Origin: Thelonectria olida
Lineage: Eukaryota > Ascomycota > Sordariomycetes > Hypocreales > Nectriaceae
Reading direction: 5' to 3'
Assembly: GCA_020736575.1 (NCBI GenBank)
Contig: JAGPYM010000020.1
Span: forward strand, 1-64,000
Length of the DNA: 64,000 nt
The first letter of the stretch is position 1, and each line of letters opens with the position of its first letter. Below are positions 23,801 through 33,582 of this stretch, piece by piece. Under the pieces are notes generated by a model that saw nothing but the letters and a program-made list of their open reading frames with translations, did no database searches and was not told where the DNA came from. The position numbers were made by a program, and so were the translations under genes.

Positions 23801-26062
23801 GGTGCAGTCCGGGCCAAACCTGGTTCGCGGTGCTCAGGTATGTTTACGAGACGCTTCATGACTGGTTGCCTACTAATTTGTTTTTCAATAGTGGTACTTT
23901 TTGACGGTTCTAAGCTCGTCACCTGGATTGATCCAACGGGTTGTCTTGCCCTGGAAGCAGTGGGAGTACCGGACACCCTCGTTGAGGTGGGCGAGATGTT
24001 TGCATGGACGACAGCGGCGCTCCGCTCTGCTCCAAGTGACGAAGCAGCGATTGTTGTCCCGTTCTTGGATGCTGAGGCCAAGATGAACGAGATGAACGAG
24101 ATGACATGTCGAGTCCGAAGCTCCCAACCAGCACGTCGGTCGCCATCGGCCAGACCCAACGGCCAATGCTGGAAGGACTTGTTTCGAAACCCGGTAGTGG
24201 TTCACGGCTTCCCGGTGCGGCGCAGATCTGGAGAGGAACAAGGTCTTGAGATCGATCTCGGTACTCTAGCCAGGCTGGTACAGACGCGCCGTGTTGCCAT
24301 CTTCGGTGACAGAGTTCTCTTGAAAGGCTTCTCTACCATGCTGATCCCGACCCAATATGCCGAAGGTATCGTCTTCTGGCATGTCATATTCAACGAGGAC
24401 GGGAATCGCCTTTCCTTTGCAGACGATCGAGTCTCAAAAGTCGCTGGAGACTTTGACCTCAGAAAGCTCTTGAACATCAGAAATATCGAAACAAGTAGAC
24501 ACATTGTTGGCTGGTGTGCGAGCGTGAAAAGTAACGCGGGTAAGACTGGCAAACGAAAGCGGTAAGGCATTGGATGCTAATATTGGATAGGGTCCAGGGA
24601 GGCTGCATATGACATTGAGGAGGACATGTCTCTACGACAGCCGTTTTCTGAAGTTGGGGCAGACCGTTACGCGATATCAATTGGAAAATTGATCTCGTTC
24701 GGCGTGTCCGGTGTTCTAGGAAGAAAGGACAAGCCAGTTCGGAATGGCTCGGAACCTGACTTCTTCAGAAGGCTTGAAGCCATGGACGATAGATATGTCG
24801 TGTTCTACGATGTACAGGAGCGCCGGGCATGGCTGGTTCACGCCCTGAGTGCCTTGTTACACCTTGTCCGAGCATCCCTGAAGCTTAGCGAGGTTCGTGG
24901 GTATCCTGTACTGCTCAACCAGGACGATATTCAAGAAGCAGAGTCAACGCGCAAGGGGGTTGCTGCGGCGCGGGCAGTGCTCATAAACCCAGACAACCTG
25001 CAGCTAAAAATATTCAAGAACCCGGACGAGAGGGTAGTCAAGACCACGATAGAAGAGGAATTGGGTGATGACCAGGAAGCCGGGACCAGTCAGAATCGAC
25101 CCAAGGTCAAGAAGAAGCGCGTCACCGAGATAACAGAGACCTGGGTACACTTCCACGACAGAGTCGACGACATGTGTCATCTTCTAGAAAGTGTCTTTGA
25201 CCACCAGCAAGACGGCGGGGAGAAGGACGGCATTAGTGCCAGGATCCGCGCATCACCACGGCGCCATCTAGAGGGCTTTCAGTTCAAAGACCTGGCATCG
25301 GCTGCGCAGAGAATTGGTCCCCGAATGATGAAGTTCCAGTCCCGGTCCCCAGGAGGGGGCTGGGTAGACTTTGCAAGAGCTATCGGCAGCGTAACCCTAT
25401 TTGGGAACGGATTTGGCGAGCTGCTCGAGCCTGTCCGGTCAGTAGAGAGCGCCGAGGCTGCTGGCGCTGTCAATTTCTGTGACCGCTGGGTTGCGCTGCC
25501 TAAGGGAGAGGATCTACTGGCGGTCAGCAACCTCGTCATCCGAGACATCATGAAAAAGAGGAGCAGAGACGGGATTCTCTGGGAGCTAGTGGACAGCATA
25601 TACTGGCACAAGCCCGACAAGGCATTCGAGGTGTGCAACTGCATGGGAACGACGGGGAGCCAGTGCGACCGCGTCCAGGTCCTAATCCCCACAAAGTTTC
25701 CCAAGCTGAGGACTCGAGGGCTCCGAAGCCCCTCGTCGCTCCCGGAGGACGGGGCGGTAGTCTTCGGACACAGCGTCACATTTCCCTTGATTTGGAGCGA
25801 CGACCCGCAATCAGTTCCTGATGAGGATATCCCATCCGTGTCGAGTCCGAGCGTGGCCAGCATGGAGCCGAGTGTCCCCAGTACGGTGCCCAGCACGGCG
25901 CCAAGTACGCAGCGAGGGGAGAGCGAGACTTTGGACAGCACGGCACCATCTCGTCGCTCTCTGAGGAAATGGTTGGCGCGGCACTTGAGGATCGGAAGGT
26001 CTGAACAAAGTCTGAATCTAGGCGAGGACTCTGAAGCGTCTGGGAGCGGTAGCCGTTTGTAA
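20887..26062 (+). CDS. Large multidomain protein with a degenerate protein-kinase-like domain
   Basis: Six exons (20887-20896, 20976-21931, 21988-22713, 22772-23837, 23892-24539, 24591-26062) join to 1625 residues. The first exon codes only MSF plus one base; it is supported by a perfect donor (GTAAGT), a GCTAAC branch site and the open frame that follows. Residues about 295-620 resemble a kinase: a Gly loop at GFSGFGEV (298-305) and IADFGLTEF with D464, then APEY. However, the HRD site reads CHGNLCPMN, so the catalytic Asp is Asn444, and the beta-3 Lys is not apparent. An acidic linker (about 740-780) leads to a TASSAYKWLLARV domain and a long C-terminal module (NAGSREAAYDIEED to the end). 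Multidomain fungal proteins with this C-terminal layout exist to my recollection, with unknown function. The tail is Ser/Pro/Thr-rich. No membrane segment or signal peptide is seen. Confidence 0.8.
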
Positions 26063-26972
26063 ATTCAATCTATAGTAAAGTCCGCAGGGGGGTGTTACCT
26101 ACAATACAAGAGACTGCGAAGACTGGATCTGCGCGACGCAGCAATTTAGGGCAATGTTTTCAAGCTGGCCGTTCATTGCACCGCCCTACTTAGTGGTATG
26201 TGCATATGAAACACGATCATGACGGCCTAGGCATTTTGAAACAGATACCATACGTCTTGTAAATCTACGAAGCCTTCGTCTTTGCGCTTGTCAACTATCA
26301 GGTCAGTCGGCTATTATTATTATTTTTTCGGCCTAAACTAGGCGCTGAAGCCTCTATTTCCCGTTTCTACCACCATCATCAACATTTCTCGCCCCAAACC
26401 GCAACGCAGGAAACCCATCCTTGTTCGGGCCAGTTACTTTGATCAAACAGCGTTGAAGGTATTCCTTGGTACGATCTTCCCAGGGGGTGCCGAGGTCAGG
26501 TATGAGCCCCATCTACCCCCTATGCTGCTTTGAAACAAGGATGATTCTTGACATATTGATGTAAATATAGTAGACTTGAGGCCTTATTTATTGCAACATT
26601 CCTTAAAACCTCAACCAGGTAGGGCCAAGTTCCCAAATAGTACATCAGACTAAAAGTTAGATTAGCACGAGCTGGATATTCTTGGCAAATTTATAAAGCT
26701 GGAGCATTATACGAAAACGCAACTTTAGCAGCCTATGAGCTGGCTGTGGGGATATTATTATAACATAGGTACTGTGGTCACCTCCTTCTTTATCTTGACC
26801 TAATATGTACTATAGGATTTTTTCATAATATGGAAGAAAACGTCCAGATTAGCTAACTCCCATAATATAGGGCGTGGTAAGAGCCTGTTAAAACCTTTCC
26901 TCTCTTTATTTCCTCCCAGCAACCAACAAATCATCTACAGCAGCACGCGGCCAAGGGAAAGGTCCAGACGTC
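26063..26972. other. Intergenic, mildly AT-rich
   Basis: The 3' flank of the large gene. From about 26550 to 26900 it is moderately AT-rich, with several TATTATTATA-type runs, but far less than the 1-5640 block. No gene is recognised. Confidence 0.4.
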
Positions 26973-27700
26973 CTAATCTCGCGAAATTATGTCACAATAA
27001 GCGGTATGTAGGCGAGTTGTCCAATCCCTTATTGGGGATGTTGAACTTGCTTTCGTCCCGATAAACGTTTCGGTTGCAACAACGAAGATCCCTTGCCCCG
27101 AGGATGGAGATTTGAACCGCAGGATTTGTTCTGACATCCAACGGAACATGTCTACGTCAATGACATTGGGGTTGGCGAGTGGCCCTCCTCTCTGCTGGCA
27201 ATACTTACCCAGATCCTACTCCACAGCAGGGAAGATGAAGCCATGAACTAGAAGAACTTACCCAACAACGACGAGAATTGGGCAAGAAACAAGTGAGACA
27301 GGCAATTAACAAAAATGCGCAAGCCAGGAACGCGGGCAAACCGCAAATCTCACTCCCGAGGTCGGCCGAGTAGGACTCAACTGGTGATGAAGCAGTGTCA
27401 ACTATGCAGGTTTCGTTGCTAGACTCTGCCCAAGTCATTCCTCGGGGTGAGGCGACAAGGATAAAACACCCCCATGAAGGCAGCCATGGCACAGTTTTCG
27501 TCGGTGGGCGACGAAGGGAGATCGCCTTGCTTGGTGTCGGCGTTCGTTGTCAGGGTCTGGCACAAAATCAAGAGAATAGCGAGCCATGGGTACTCAGCAA
27601 TTCAGAACTTGAACATCAACCAGGACTTTTGGGTTAAGAACATCAATGTGGTCTTGTGGCCGTTGTCCCCATTCACGGTTTGAATGAAATACGACTCGTC
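26973..27700 (-). other. Coding-like minus-strand segments, gene model unresolved
   Basis: From about 27195 down to a TAG at 26973 the minus strand reads as a plausible terminal exon (DVDMFRWMSEQILRF, GIFVVATETFIGTK, IRDWTTRLHTAYCDIIS). Farther upstream, 27440-27250 has LGSEICGLPAFLACAFLL and a hydrophobic, Cys-rich run, and about 27590-27420 has AILLILCQTLTTNADTKQGD, like a signal peptide. GTAAGT donors occur between the pieces. I could not join them into one intact frame with an ATG. It may be a real multi-exon gene or a decaying one. No family recognised. Confidence 0.25.
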
Positions 27701-27977
27701 TGGTGAACTTGAGATTGCTGGGCTACGCTAATTTCGAGCCACGGCTTCTTGGCTTGTAGGCTGTTGCATACAAGATTGGTCTCCCTGCGCCAGTTTTGCA
27801 GCATTTTTTCCGTATTATAGATCGGAAGCATTTACGTACACAGGAGCTTGAAAGGTGGAAGTAATTCAGAATTAGTGATTTAGATACTGGTTATGAGGCT
27901 TAATCCTCCAGGAACTTTTAGATACATGATATAATAGTGTCCCTCAAGACTAAACAAGAAACTTGTGAAGATTAAAA
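27701..27977. other. Spacer downstream of the NADase
   Basis: Mildly AT-rich, with no feature seen; it likely holds the 3' UTR of the NADase gene. Confidence 0.4.
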
Positions 27978-28711
27978 TTACTGATCAAAGCATCCCTTTT
28001 TCCGGCCAGCAATCAGGATCTTGGGGCTCTCTCGCTGCAGAATACCGTCGGCCAGCAGCTTCATGATGTTGCCCACATCGCCAGTGTAGAACTGGGCTCC
28101 GAGACCGGGCTGGCCAAACCATGGAGCAATGGGCCCTCCGACGACAGTGAGGGGCTTGACGACCCGGTAAATGTGGTAGTTGTAGGGGAAGTCTGGTGTG
28201 TCTGGGTTGGTGTCCAAGTTGGAAGGGGGGAGCGCCCGTTGTGAGTAGGGAGCGTTGGCGGCAGAGACGTATGAGCCTACAATTTAATCAGCATTCAGCT
28301 CTCCCAGCAATGAGAAACGCCTCTAGGTCTCTTACCGTATTCACTTCCAAATCGATCAACCAGAGTGCCTACTTGCAGGACCATGGTGCCATTGATAGCC
28401 TTGCCCGTCGCATCGAGCTGGAACCCGTTCTGTGGCGGGTACTTGAAAGCTCCCTTGTCGTCGGTCCATTTCGCAATGAATTCGCCGGGCTTCAGTCCAC
28501 CAAACCGGTTATAGTCCGACATGAATGTACCAAGAGGAAGCATTTGGGGAAGGACCTTGGGCCCAAGGCGAGAATCGCGACAGATGTAGGATGCTGCGGC
28601 CTTTCCACCGTTGATGGTTCCGGTACAGTCGCAGGTTGGTCCGTACGTGGGTACTGCTGAAGCAGAGCTCCAGAGAGCCGACAAAGCGACGAGTGGCGCA
28701 AAGACCTTCAT
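27978..28711 (-). CDS. Secreted TNT-domain NAD+ glycohydrolase
   Basis: Two exons (28711-28336, 28276-27978; a 59-bp intron with GTAAGA donor) give 224 residues. Residues 1-19 are a clear secretory signal peptide ending SSASA. The mature part carries the TNT (tuberculosis necrotizing toxin, DUF4237) fold, known in fungi from surface NADases of Aspergillus and Neurospora that cleave NAD+ to nicotinamide and ADP-ribose. Diagnostic text is SQRALPPSNLDT, YNYHIYRVVKPL and IAPWFGQPGLGAQF; the Gln in WFGQPG is the conserved active-site-region residue of the family. Several cysteines (CDCTG, YICRDS, KGCFDQ) suggest disulfides and an extracellular location. No partner immunity gene is obvious nearby. 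The frame is intact. Role in competition or host interaction is inference. Confidence 0.85.
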
Positions 28712-30429
28712 GTTGAAGAACTAGAAAAGAATGTGGCTGGCTGGAGAAGGTCGGACTGAAGCGAAGGAGAGAGACGGTTGAGCACACGTTACCAAAACAT
28801 GAAGAACAATTGCAATGCGCGATAGCTTTAATAGTAAATTGAAGGCGATGTCAATCCCTCTTCAGTGGACTTAATCTCGGCTAAATGTAACATACCTCGA
28901 CCTGCCGTGTGTCTGTCACTTCAGCTTGTCCACATTGCTGCAGTCCATATGTATGTCTCGCCCGCGCGATTAACTAGCATCTCGTTGGTCGCTCGGGGAT
29001 CTGGATCATTGCGCCACAATTTATTAACGGCCGAGAGACAAGTGCCAAGCCCGCTGAGGGTTGTTTTCCATTGCCGATCTTGACAATGGCTAACAAGGAA
29101 GGATTGCAAGGATTGCAATTAAGTTTTATTGTTATTAATACCTTGTCAAGAACTGGAGAGGTCGGGTCCTTTCAGAAGCCTGAGCCCAGATGAGGCGTTG
29201 AAACGGGGAGGTTGGTCTCTCCGCAGGCTCGGGGACCTTCACCATTGTTCGCAGGTAGCCTTCCGGCACCCAACCATGCCCATGCGACCATGCGACCATG
29301 CATCATGTCTGAGTCTCTGATTTAGATCGGCTGAGACCGAGAAGAAGATGGCCAAGCTTCCTCCCTGCCGCTCTGTCAATAGTCGGCGGCTCTGCAGGTG
29401 AGCTAGCATCCCGCGTCTTGAGGCTGTCGCGCCCCCCCAACCCCCCAGACCATAAATTCCACGAGCAACTTTGTGGCAGGCCTTGATTCGGCAGCTTGCA
29501 GGACGGAAGGCATGCATAGATCAGGACGCGGGCATACCGGCCGGCATATACATGGATCAGCATAAGCGGGCTTGCATCTCTGGCGGTGCTCGGGTGGCCC
29601 GACCCCACACAGCCCTTGCTGAACGGCGAGCTGAGAGATTTCTCAAGGGCCATCTACATAGTAATAAGTCGGCGAGGTCAATGCTTGAAGAACGAACATG
29701 GTTCGTTGGGCTGTGCTTACTGTCTACTCTTCTTGTATAAAATCCGACGCCGCCAGGTGGACTCTTCTTGGGGAATCCGATGCCTTGGTCGAAACCCCTC
29801 CTCGTGGCTCTCAGCTCGTCTCAAACGTCAAATGGAGCTGCCCTCGGCTCAGCTCAAGATGCGAACCTCTTGCGGGGGATCAGCCCGTGACAGCTGGGAC
29901 CGGAGATCCGCGTGCTCCACATCCCGTCCCGTCCCTCCCTCTCCTCTCCTCTCGCTCGCAGGACTAGAGAGGTTGGGAGGAGAAGCTATCATGAGACTAA
30001 GAGGCATTTCTTCGACAAGGGGTATCATGCTCAGAGGTTTGTCGCCCAAGACGGCCAGTTGTGTCCCCAATTGGCTGCATGAATTGCCTCAAACAGCCCA
30101 TCTCAATGAGTATGGTGTGTCGAATTGCTCTGAGCAAATGTCAACAAACACATGGAGTCTACGAATAGATAGAGAGTCTTCTCGATTCCTCTTAGAGAAC
30201 AAATAACATGGTAGTATCAGTAACATAATTTGACCATTCAAACGTGCCAAAATGCATCTATTCAAAGTAAAAGATCTGCATCAGCGAAAACCTCTCCCGT
30301 TTTCCGTTAGCGCCGTTAACTCCGGAGCCCAAACACCTGCCAGCCCCGAGTCCAATCCGCTGTTGGGCCTCCGTGCATTCAACAACACACCGGTACAGAC
30401 AAGATCCTATCCTATCAGGCTCGCCTGCC
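28712..30429. other. Intergenic
   Basis: 1.7 kb with no convincing gene. Frames up to about 200 codons near 29586-30206 lack an ATG start and have low-complexity, antisense-like composition. A TATAAA at 29737 and the pyrimidine run at 29935-29958 could mark a promoter or non-coding transcript. A short repeat of CATGCGAC lies at about 29278-29298. Confidence 0.4.
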
Positions 30430-31986
30430 ATGCCATTCGAGTTCATTGACAATAATTCCATCGATAGTGCTGCCCGAAAGAGGATTCGCAGCCATGCCGC
30501 CCTTGGCAAAAATGCGGGGAGGACACTCGCTCGTTCGTCGCGGAAGAAGGCGCAGGCCCCCAGAGTCATGACGGCTACGACACTGATTCGCATTCCCAAG
30601 ACTGTTCAAGATGCCTTCTTGGCGGATAGAAACGAGGATGCGGTGCCCGAAATTGAGCGCCAGGTTGCGGATGGCGTGTGTTTCCCTGTTCAACTGGCTT
30701 CTGAGTCAAGACGTCTTGCCCAGAGAGGTATGCAGTCTTTTATATCAATATCGACCATAGTGAGTGGGAGTTGCCAGGCTGACCCCTCCAGTATTTCACT
30801 TTCTAAGTGGTCCTCGGTTTGCACCCGAGTTAAACAATGCAATCGATTGTACTGGCACGTCTGTGTCCATTTGGGTACAATACATGCTCGTGGATGAGGC
30901 TTGTATGAGCTGTCCTGTTTCTTTTCTTCATCAACCAAGCGCACTAACTCCAATTGAGACTTCCATTGCACTATAGCCCTTTCCATCTCCGCCATGAACA
31001 ACCTCCTTTGCGAGAAAGAAGACGCGACAGATGCAATGCGTCATCTCTCACGGACATTCCGCATCATCAACGAGCGACTCACCGGAAACCGCGCCGTTTC
31101 TGACGAGACCATTGCGGCCGTTGTTGGGATGGCTCAGTATGATCGTCACCAAGGCGAATACTCTCGAGGCTGCATCCACATCCAAGGCCTTCGTCGAATG
31201 GTAGCGCTCCGGGGCGGCATCACTAAGCTTGCGAGTGATAGGCCTACCCTAACCCAAAAGATATTTAGAATCGATCTCGAATACGCCCTGCAGTTGGGAG
31301 CGGAGCCAATCTTCACGAGCGCCGACGTGGAGATTGGGAGCAGGAAGATGTTCAGTCGAAACAGCTTCAAAAGACCAAAGGACAAGGACGCCGTTAATGA
31401 CTGCGAGGCGAAGCTTTCGAGGCATTTCGGGGATGCCCTTTGGGATCTCTTGCTCGACGTCAGACATGCTGCATCACTGATCAATGACTGCGGTGCTTCG
31501 CGTCGACCCAAGCTAAATAGCTTCGAGTTTCACGACAGGCTCATCAGGTTCGGCTACCAGCTTCTCGCCATCAATACCCTTGGGGGCAGTCGCATCTCCA
31601 ATGCATTAGAGAACTTTATTCACCTAGGTCTAGCAGCGTTCATGATGACGTTTCTAAGAGGCCTAGATCGGTTGATCGCTGAGAACCCTCTCCTCTCCGA
31701 GTTAGCTCGCAAGGCAGGTCAGTCGTATTGTGGCCAGGATAGTGAGGAACAACAGACCTTTCTTTGGTTCGTCCTCATCGGAAGGTCTTCGATATTTAGA
31801 GAGCAGGACGAGGAATGGTTGCTTCCAAAGATGAGACAAACTACTGAGGCCCTGGGTCTTCACACTTGGGAGGACGTACGAGAAATAGTGTCAATATTCC
31901 CCTGGGTAAACAGTCTTCATAATAAGGCAGGGGAGGAACTCTGGAGAAGATGTCGAGAGAACGGGAGCAGTGATCCGCAGGGTTAA
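30430..31986 (+). CDS. Fungal_trans_2-type protein (putative regulator)
   Basis: Three exons (30430-30727, 30792-30902, 30959-31986) give 478 residues. The start MPFEFIDNNSID followed by a basic KRIRSH and GKNAGRT patch is typical of a large fungal family annotated with Fungal_trans_2 (PF11951) but lacking a Zn2Cys6 cluster. Further family-like text is GPRFAPELNNAI, FHCTIALSISAMNNLL, the HIQGLRRMVALRGG stretch and IEADRL-like helices to the end. Intron 1 is placed 30728-30791 because it yields LAQR-VFHFLSGPRF; two shorter introns are possible but fit less well. The second intron has a CACTAAC branch site and its junction restores DEAYFHCTIAL. Nuclear role is assumed from the family; no target is known. 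Confidence 0.8.
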
Positions 31987-32037
31987 TGATGAGTTGGTTT
32001 GAACAAAGGCACTCCAAAAAGAATACCTACAGTGAGC
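31987..32037. other. Spacer before the tRNA terminator
   Basis: A short non-coding gap between the stop codon of the regulator and the Pol III terminator of the opposite-strand tRNA gene. Confidence 0.4.
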
Positions 32038-32042
32038 AAAAA
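32038..32042 (-). terminator. Pol III terminator of tRNA-Arg
   Basis: On the minus strand a TTTTT run follows the tRNA 3' end by 22 nt, the standard RNA polymerase III stop signal. Confidence 0.7.
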
Positions 32043-32064
32043 GAATGCTCCAACGAGCTTTTTG

Positions 32065-32207
32065 CGACCACGCCAGGAGTCGAACCTATTTCATGTTAGG
32101 AAGGGAACTTGGTACGCTTGTGAATCGAACTGAACTGACCTGGAATCTTCAGAGAGATGGTTTCGGTGGACCGAAATCTGACGCCTTAGCCATTAGGCCA
32201 CGCGGCC
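32065..32207 (-). tRNA. tRNA-Arg(UCG) with two interruptions
   Basis: The 5' strand GGCCGCG pairs with CGTGGTC (two G-T wobbles), and the discriminator base is G. Then come T8 G9, a D arm with GCC/GGC, anticodon stem TCAGA/TCTGA, anticodon TCG at 32174-32172, and T arm CCAGG/CCTGG with loop TTCGACT. Two insertions break it. One is a 16-nt intron after position 37 (32155-32170) whose ACCGAAA pairs with the anticodon-loop region, the normal nuclear tRNA intron. The other is a 54-nt insertion in the T-stem (32086-32139). Without both the RNA is 73 nt, a perfect cloverleaf. The A box TGGCCTAATGG and B box GGTTCGACTCC are both intact in the genomic DNA, but the spacing between them is enlarged. 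Confidence 0.85.
32086..32139 (-). other. 54-nt spliceosomal-like intron in the tRNA T arm
   Basis: The insertion splits the T stem as CCAG | 54 nt | G. It starts GTCAGT, has TTCCTAACATG (CTAAC branch motif) about 14 nt before the end, and ends AAATAG. Length, donor, branch and acceptor all match the protein-gene introns in this window. It also contains GTTCGATTC, a second B-box-like word. A tRNA-endonuclease substrate would need a bulge-helix-bulge, which I do not see here. Alternatives are a transposon scar or an inactivating insertion. Confidence 0.6.
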
Positions 32208-32457
32208 GATGATTTGATGAAGGTGATTGGACGTAGAGGAAATCTAAGAGCCCATCGTGCTGTTCATTCGACTGGTCACGAACAATTGGGTGGAGTTGAA
32301 ATGCCTCAACTTGTGGCTTCGCTTGCTGCCAGTTTACTCCACCAAGGGCTTCTCTAGTTCAAGATCTGTATTTGATGTGGGACTAGTCTCGCTGCAGGCC
32401 AATGTTCAATCCTTCCTATTCATGGACTATTAAACCAAGAGCCCAGAAGCTGGTCGC
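32208..32457. other. Spacer between tRNA-Arg and the dehydrogenase
   Basis: 250 bp, no feature seen; upstream side of the tRNA gene and 3' flank of the dehydrogenase. Confidence 0.4.
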
Positions 32458-33582
32458 CTACTGAAGCACCTTGCTCACGCAGCCAGGCTCAACACTCTCT
32501 AATTCTTTAGAAATGACATCCCAGATTCGCTGCTGCACACGGTTTCCATCATCATCCGTCACCCAGCAAGGAACCTTGTCCCTACGTTTCAAGATATCAG
32601 CACAAACTCACTCTAGTAGAAACACCGTAGAAGGATCCTTCACTTACTCGCCAATTTCGCACGAATCGAGCAGGCATCCATGGCTCTCCTTGCCAGCGAC
32701 AGCGCCGAACAGAAGCGTGCGACTACCGTCCTCGGCTGTTCGGCCGAACTGGTCGTGCTGTTTCTTGAGCGACTCTCGGAACGCAGGGGGTGCATTCCGA
32801 CTGAGCTCAGTCACACAGAGTCCAGGGCAGACATAGTTGAGAACAACACCGGTGCGGTCCACGGGCGCAAGACGAGCCAGTTCGCGGACTGCAAAGCTCT
32901 CCAGCAGCTTCGAGAGTGGGTATCTAAAGAGATATCGCATCAGTTCTGATCCAACAGAAATGTCATCTTCCTCTTTCGGTGAGGAGGCTACTCACGACTT
33001 CAAGGTGATGGAGTCATCCAAGTCCAGGCCAACCAGCGGGTCTTCCTTGATCTTGTCGAAATCCTCCTTGACATCAAACCCAGCCCTGCTCGAGACGAAA
33101 GCAACATGAGGCAATATGCCAAACTTCTTCGCGCTCTCGCTCAACTTGGGAAGCAACAGCACAGCGAGAAGAAAGGTGCTCAAGACATTGACCGTGACAG
33201 GCAAGAGATGTCCCTCCGAAAATTGTCGCTGAGCCATGGCCACAGCCGCATTCTCAATAACGGCGTCGATGCGGTCCAGCTCAGTGGTAGCCCTCTTAGC
33301 AAACGCCTTGACAGAGTCGTAGCTAGCCAAGTCGAGAGCCCACACGTCGGCAATATTAGCCTTGCCTGTGTCCTCCTCAATCTTAGACTTTGCCGTCTCG
33401 CCGGCAGTGACGTTGCGGACTGCGAGGATGACCTTTGAGGCGCCGAGAGCTACCAGGTGCTTGGCAGCTTCGAAGCCCAGGCCAGTGTTGGCGCCAGTCA
33501 CGATGTACGTTCCGCCTGAAACGTTTTCGGGCGTGGCGAGGAGCGGAAGGCCGCGGCGTTGAGTTGCGACGGCGTCGGCCAT
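32458..33582 (-). CDS. Short-chain dehydrogenase/reductase
   Basis: Three exons (33582-32996, 32923-32648, 32581-32458) give 328 residues. The Rossmann nucleotide loop is VTGANTGLG (28-36), the central strand has ENAAVA in place of the common NNAG, the catalytic Ser is in VAFVSSRAG, and the Y-x-x-x-K pair is Y197 and K201 in YPLSK, formed exactly across intron 1. Layout and length resemble fungal retinol-dehydrogenase-like SDRs. It should use NAD(P)(H) on a hydroxyl or keto substrate, which cannot be named. No signal or membrane segment is evident, so it is probably cytosolic. Splice junctions are supported by GTGAGT and GTAAGT donors. The gene stands alone, convergent with the Fungal_trans_2 gene across the tRNA. 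Confidence 0.85.

Noticed and set aside
23491..24159. 222-codon minus-strand frame
   Set aside because: It is antisense to well-supported exons of the kinase-like gene and carries no recognisable domain.
24562..24597. 36-bp intron separating two genes at 24.56 kb
   Set aside because: A 51-bp intron (24540-24590) with better donor, branch and acceptor joins the two halves into one protein and restores a sensible NAG-SREAAYD junction, so I treat them as one gene.
25279..25941. 220-codon minus-strand frame
   Set aside because: A shadow of the last exon of the kinase-like gene, in an antiparallel frame.
27060..27130. tRNA-like T arm (GGTTCAAATC) on the minus strand
   Set aside because: No acceptor or D arm can be formed around it, and the stretch reads as protein-coding-like sequence instead.
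29586..30206. 206-codon plus-strand frame
   Set aside because: It starts at GTG, has no ATG-based model, and its composition (runs of Arg, Ser, Cys) is like an untranslated frame; no domain or splice support.
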